NCBI GenBank assembly: GCA_030694985.1
Contig: JAUYTV010000009.1
Coordinates: 1 to 64,000 of the forward strand
Length of the DNA: 64,000 nt
Direction: 5' to 3'
Source of the DNA: Methanoregula sp.
Lineage (GTDB): Archaea > Halobacteriota > Methanomicrobia > Methanomicrobiales > Methanospirillaceae
Under the pieces are notes generated by a model that was given only the letters and a program-made list of their open reading frames with translations, did no database searches and had not been told where the DNA came from. Shown here one piece after another: positions 61,336 through 64,000 of the stretch. Position 1 is the stretch's first letter; each line of letters begins with the position of its first letter. Made by a program: the position numbers and the translations under genes.

Positions 61336-62133
61336 CTAAACCGATTTCACATTCTCCAGGAATTTGTTCACCTGGGCAGCTACGATTGATCGCTTGTATC
61401 GGGTTTCTGAAAATGTTTCAACACCAAAAGAGCCCGCAGAAGTTCCATCACGGAATTTTTTCTGTATCACCGCGAGTGAATTTCTTGTAAGATCTCTTTT
61501 TTCACTGGAGATCCCTTCCCGTGCGAAATTCTGGTTGAAGTAATGGGCTGCCTGTTCAGGTCCGCCGTTGTAGTGAGTCAGCGCGAAAATATCGTATGCA
61601 TCCTTTAAGTTTTTCCGGTTTCCCAGTGCCTGGCCTTTCAAAATGATCGATCCAGCTAAATCAAGAACGTTAAAAACTGTGCTATCGACACCGTTTTCAG
61701 GGAGTATTGTTTCGATCTTTTTTTGAAAATTAAAATCAAAGGCGATATCGGCACCCTCAAACATGAACGCCTCCAGATCGGGCTGGACCCTGAAATGATA
61801 GCCGAGCTCGCATTTATCGCACAGGAAATCGATATGAATTAAATAATAATTCCCGTCAAGCGGGGATTTTATTTTTCTTTCAAACCTGAAGTGGTTTTCC
61901 TCAACATATCCGAGATCGGTTACAATCTTTCTGATACTTTCATACCTGGGTAGGATGGTTGTCTTTAAGACAAGATCGATATCGACACTTCCGCAGTGCT
62001 CGAAATAATTCTCAGTAATAAAGTAAGGAGCCCATCCTCCTGACAGCACCATATCGTCCCGGTACGTGTGCAATGCGAGACCGAGCTCAAGGAGTGCTGA
62101 TTTTGAGGTTTCTGTGATTTCGCGCGAGTACAT
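61336..62133 (-). CDS. AbiEii/AbiGii-like nucleotidyltransferase toxin
   Basis: A 265-aa protein with the nucleotidyltransferase core used by type IV toxins: SGGWAPYF (residues 31-38), GSVDIDLVL (48-56, metal aspartates D51/D53), then the IDFLCDKC strand with the third acidic residue, and a helical C-terminal domain. AbiEii-type enzymes transfer nucleotides to tRNA or use GTP. It is preceded by an AbiEi-like gene with a 5-bp gap, in the antitoxin-toxin order. No frame damage. Part of a possible phage-defence or addiction module. Confidence 0.82.
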   Translation of the reverse strand: MYSREITETSKSALLELGLALHTYRDDMVLSGGWAPYFITENYFEHCGSVDIDLVLKTTILPRYESIRKIVTDLGYVEENHFRFERKIKSPLDGNYYLIHIDFLCDKCELGYHFRVQPDLEAFMFEGADIAFDFNFQKKIETILPENGVDSTVFNVLDLAGSIILKGQALGNRKNLKDAYDIFALTHYNGGPEQAAHYFNQNFAREGISSEKRDLTRNSLAVIQKKFRDGTSAGSFGVETFSETRYKRSIVAAQVNKFLENVKSV

Positions 62134-62138
62134 GATTC

Positions 62139-62846
62139 TTAATCCTGATATTTATCCCAGCGTTTTTGAATGATCTTCCACAGTTCATCAGCCGCTTCTC
62201 TGCCCCGGGCGGGATAGTTATACAGATCAACGTAGAGCTGAATGTCTGAAACTACCCTTATGCCATCAATCTCCTGTGCACCGTAAAAAATTCCGTTACC
62301 GGGAGCAATGGCAAATTTTACATTCCCGTTCTCTTCAACAGGCATAAGGTCCAGATCGTGTGCCAGTTTCCCGGCGTCTGATCCTTTCCATATGTACATA
62401 TGCGTGTTTGTCGGTCTGACAAAAGGTTCAACAAGCAGTGCGCCGGCAAGGCCGGTCAGTGCATACTCTCCGGGTTTTTGCCTTTTGAGTCTGCTCAAAA
62501 ATTTCAAAATATCCTGTTCACTGGTGTAGTATTCAACAAACGTGGTATTTGCAACAAAGTGGGAAAAAGTTGCCCAGCGTTTGAGCAAATCTTCCGGAGC
62601 CATGATCTTCAGTTCCGACCGGGCAGAAGCACGGAGTGCGAGACGCTGGCTGATCAATGTGTTTGATACCCGGGAGGTATATCCCAGGGCTGTGCCGGAT
62701 TCTTTTGCCAAATCCCTGAGCGCCCAGGTTTTTGGATAGCTGACAAGCAGTACGCGTAGGATATCGCTGGCTTTTTTCGAAAATATGTTTGCTACCAGAT
62801 CCGGGCCATGTTCACGATTCAATGGCTGTTCTTTTTTTGTGAACAT
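62139..62846 (-). CDS. AbiEi-like antitoxin with a winged helix
   Basis: A 235-aa regulator. A winged helix occupies about residues 25-80 (ILRVLLVSYPKTWALRDLAKE, ALGYTSRVSNTLISQRLALR). The C-terminal half carries the AbiEi-family end motif QLYVDLYNYPARGREAADEL. By family habit it represses its own operon and neutralises the nucleotidyltransferase. Its ATG begins within a TGTTC-T-rich-GAACA repeat that is duplicated 54 bp upstream, so operator and start overlap. Confidence 0.8.
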   Translation of the reverse strand: MFTKKEQPLNREHGPDLVANIFSKKASDILRVLLVSYPKTWALRDLAKESGTALGYTSRVSNTLISQRLALRASARSELKIMAPEDLLKRWATFSHFVANTTFVEYYTSEQDILKFLSRLKRQKPGEYALTGLAGALLVEPFVRPTNTHMYIWKGSDAGKLAHDLDLMPVEENGNVKFAIAPGNGIFYGAQEIDGIRVVSDIQLYVDLYNYPARGREAADELWKIIQKRWDKYQD

Positions 62847-62900
62847 AATATCTTATTCGGTATGTTCACTATTTAATCATTGTTCATTTTTTGTGAACAT
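62826..62900. promoter_or_regulatory. Duplicated operator of the AbiE-type module
   Basis: Two near-identical 21-bp sequences, CTGTTCTTTTTTTGTGAACAT (62826-62846) and its partner at 62880-62900, differ at only two positions. Each is TGTTC, seven to eight T/A-rich bases, GAACA. A third half-site, ATGTTCAC, lies at 62862-62869. An ATTAAATA TATA-like element sits between them. Confidence 0.65.
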
Positions 62901-63019
62901 AAATATTCGTGCCAGTTCCAAACCTCTATCGTGAGGTATTTTTATTGATTTATGTCACCGCACCACAGGAGACCTGCACTCCGCTCAACCCACTTCTCCT
63001 TCGGAGATCCTCTCTCAGT

Positions 63020-63150
63020 GAAGGGGTCACAGCCTCAACTCCGGCACAAATCCACCCAATTCCGGCACACGCATTTTAAAAAACTCCTGAATGATGTTTT
63101 CGCCAACTCAAAAATGATCCAGAGCGCCAATCCGAAATTGATCCACCCTA
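63020..63150. mobile_element. IS21-like terminal repeats without a transposase
   Basis: Two pairs of short direct repeats lie close together: CAACTCCGGCACAAATCCACC with AATTCCGGCACACGC, and CGCCAACTC-AAAATGATCC with CGCCAATCCGAAATTGATCC. Multiple terminal repeats of this kind (ATTCCGGCAC and TGATCCA-CGCCAAT) are typical of IS21-family ends. No istA or istB remains. A 27-bp piece recurs at 5920-5947. I read it as a collapsed or MITE-like remnant. The 62901-63019 stretch upstream shows nothing else. Confidence 0.4.
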
Positions 63151-63189
63151 TATAACAAAAAAGGGAATTTAGGAAATCGTCATTTCAGA

Positions 63190-64000
63190 TCCTGTTTGCC
63201 AAAAGGAGCCCGATTTAAAATATCGCATCCCTCCCGTAAGTCACATCTCCTAAAGAGGGTTTGTTATCGACGATGATCGATGGAGCCCGTAGGGGGGACT
63301 CCAAAAACAGGGGTTCCTTTCGTTTTGCCTGCTTAAACCCGATCCCAAGCGAGATCGTCTAGCCAATTGAGCCTATTTGCGCACATTTGACTCTCCGACG
63401 TTATTTTTTTGAATCCGGGCTCGCAGGAATAAGATAAAAATGAATTTACATCCATTTACCCCGAATTCCGCACATTTGCCGATCCCGGGTAAGACATACT
63501 CCGGATTGAAAACGCTAAAACGACCTCCATTTAACGAAAGGAGCCCGATTTGAAATATCGCATCACTCCCGAAAGTCACATCTCCTAAAGAGGGTTTGTT
63601 ATCGACGATGATCGACGGAGCCCGTAGGGGGGACTCCAAAACAGGGGTTCCTTTCGTTTTGCCTGCTTAAACCTGAACCCAAGCGAGATCGTCTAGCCAA
63701 TTGAGCCTAATTGCGCACATTTGACTCTCCGACGTTATTTTTTTAAAATCCGGGCTCGCAGGAAAGAGATAAAAATGAATTTACATCCAATTGCCCTGAA
63801 TTCCGCACATCTCCCGATCCCGGGTAAGACACACCCCCGATTGAAAACTCTAAAATGACCTCCATTTGCCAAACGGAGCCCGATTTTAAATATAACATCC
63901 CTCCCGTAAGTCACATCTCCTGAAGAGGGCTTGTCATCGACGGTGAACGACGGAACCCGGAAGGGGGACTCCAAAAAGGCCAAAAACATTTTCCCGACCC
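63190..64000. repeat. 335-bp tandem repeat array, right-edge truncated
   Basis: The sequence GGAGCCCGATTT recurs at exactly 63205, 63540 and 63875 and the whole 335-bp unit repeats with it: two full copies and 126 bp of a third, then the window ends. Copies differ by scattered substitutions. Each unit carries a minus-strand frame of about 85 codons whose amino acids are similar between copies (VLPGIG, CAEF and GCKFIFI are shared), but copy one is broken by a TAA and the frame in copy two opens without an ATG. The period is not a multiple of three, so it is not a repeat inside one protein. Purpose unknown. Confidence 0.75.

Noticed and set aside
62139-62846. Full-length MerR or TetR regulator instead of AbiEi
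   Set aside because: The C-terminal YPARGREAADEL motif and pairing with the nucleotidyltransferase point to AbiEi.
63373-63989. The two ~85-codon minus-strand frames within the tandem repeats as genes
   Set aside because: One has no ATG and the equivalent frame in copy one is interrupted; kept only as an observation about the repeat.

Overview
The window is archaeal and most likely from a hydrogenotrophic methanogen of the order Methanomicrobiales (Methanoregula-like; the genus is an inference). The evidence is the set of archaeal information-processing genes (TFB, Gar1, SRP19, aIF5B, ribosomal proteins S6e and S8e, Rio2 kinase), a complete A-type ATP synthase operon, a methanopterin-pathway enzyme fused to a chorismate-lyase domain, HypB, an NrpR-type regulator, a rubrerythrin and a giant multi-PAS sensor kinase. 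tRNA genes carry no encoded CCA, and TATA-type promoters can be seen.

Layout. 0.4-5.1 kb: REC-PAS(x9)-histidine kinase. 5.3-8.9 kb: rubrerythrin, an iron-sulfur flavoprotein, a VapBC module lying between two imperfect ~90-bp direct repeats, and a methyltransferase. 9.1-12.6 kb: heterodimeric ABC exporter. 12.9-16.9 kb: small regulators, a cupin, a secreted C39-like peptidase coupled to an AN1/membrane protein, an orphan MazF and a DUF6125-like protein. 17.0-20.2 kb: chorismate lyase/RFAP synthase fusion and a secreted TIM-barrel glycosidase-like protein. 20.2-24.3 kb: ABC-2 transporter whose first permease carries a PrsW-type protease domain. 24.4-27.8 kb: small membrane proteins, a quinone reductase and a methyltransferase. 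28.0-36.7 kb: information-processing core (tRNA-His, aIF5B, S6e, S8e, HypB, SRP19, PHP, Gar1, TFB, two tRNA-Ala). 36.9-41.1 kb: ThiL, DUF460 and Rio2 operon. 41.2-43.2 kb: an NcsA-like protein with a ruined active site, an internally deleted potassium channel and NAD synthetase. 43.3-50.3 kb: surface protein with a divergent TrmB-type regulator, NrpR-like protein with a divergent unknown gene, a flavin disulfide oxidoreductase and class II LysRS. 50.4-60.9 kb: the atpHIKECFABD operon followed by pgk and rlmH. 61-64 kb: accessory end with a PIN-domain remnant, an AbiEi/AbiEii-type module with a duplicated operator, IS21-like terminal repeats without a transposase, and a 335-bp tandem repeat array running off the window.

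How the genes work together. The core is energy conservation (ATP synthase, hydrogenase maturation, C1-carrier synthesis), translation and transcription initiation. Accessory DNA sits at 7-8 kb, 16 kb and 61-64 kb and consists of toxin-antitoxin modules, their decayed relatives and repeats. The most unusual items are the two domain fusions (chorismate lyase-RFAP synthase; ABC permease-PrsW), the two gene relics in the nadE operon, the repeat-flanked VapBC cassette, the duplicated AbiE operator and the 335-bp tandem repeat. I found no single clearly new multi-gene defence or biosynthetic system. All family names come from reading motifs by eye, not from database searches.
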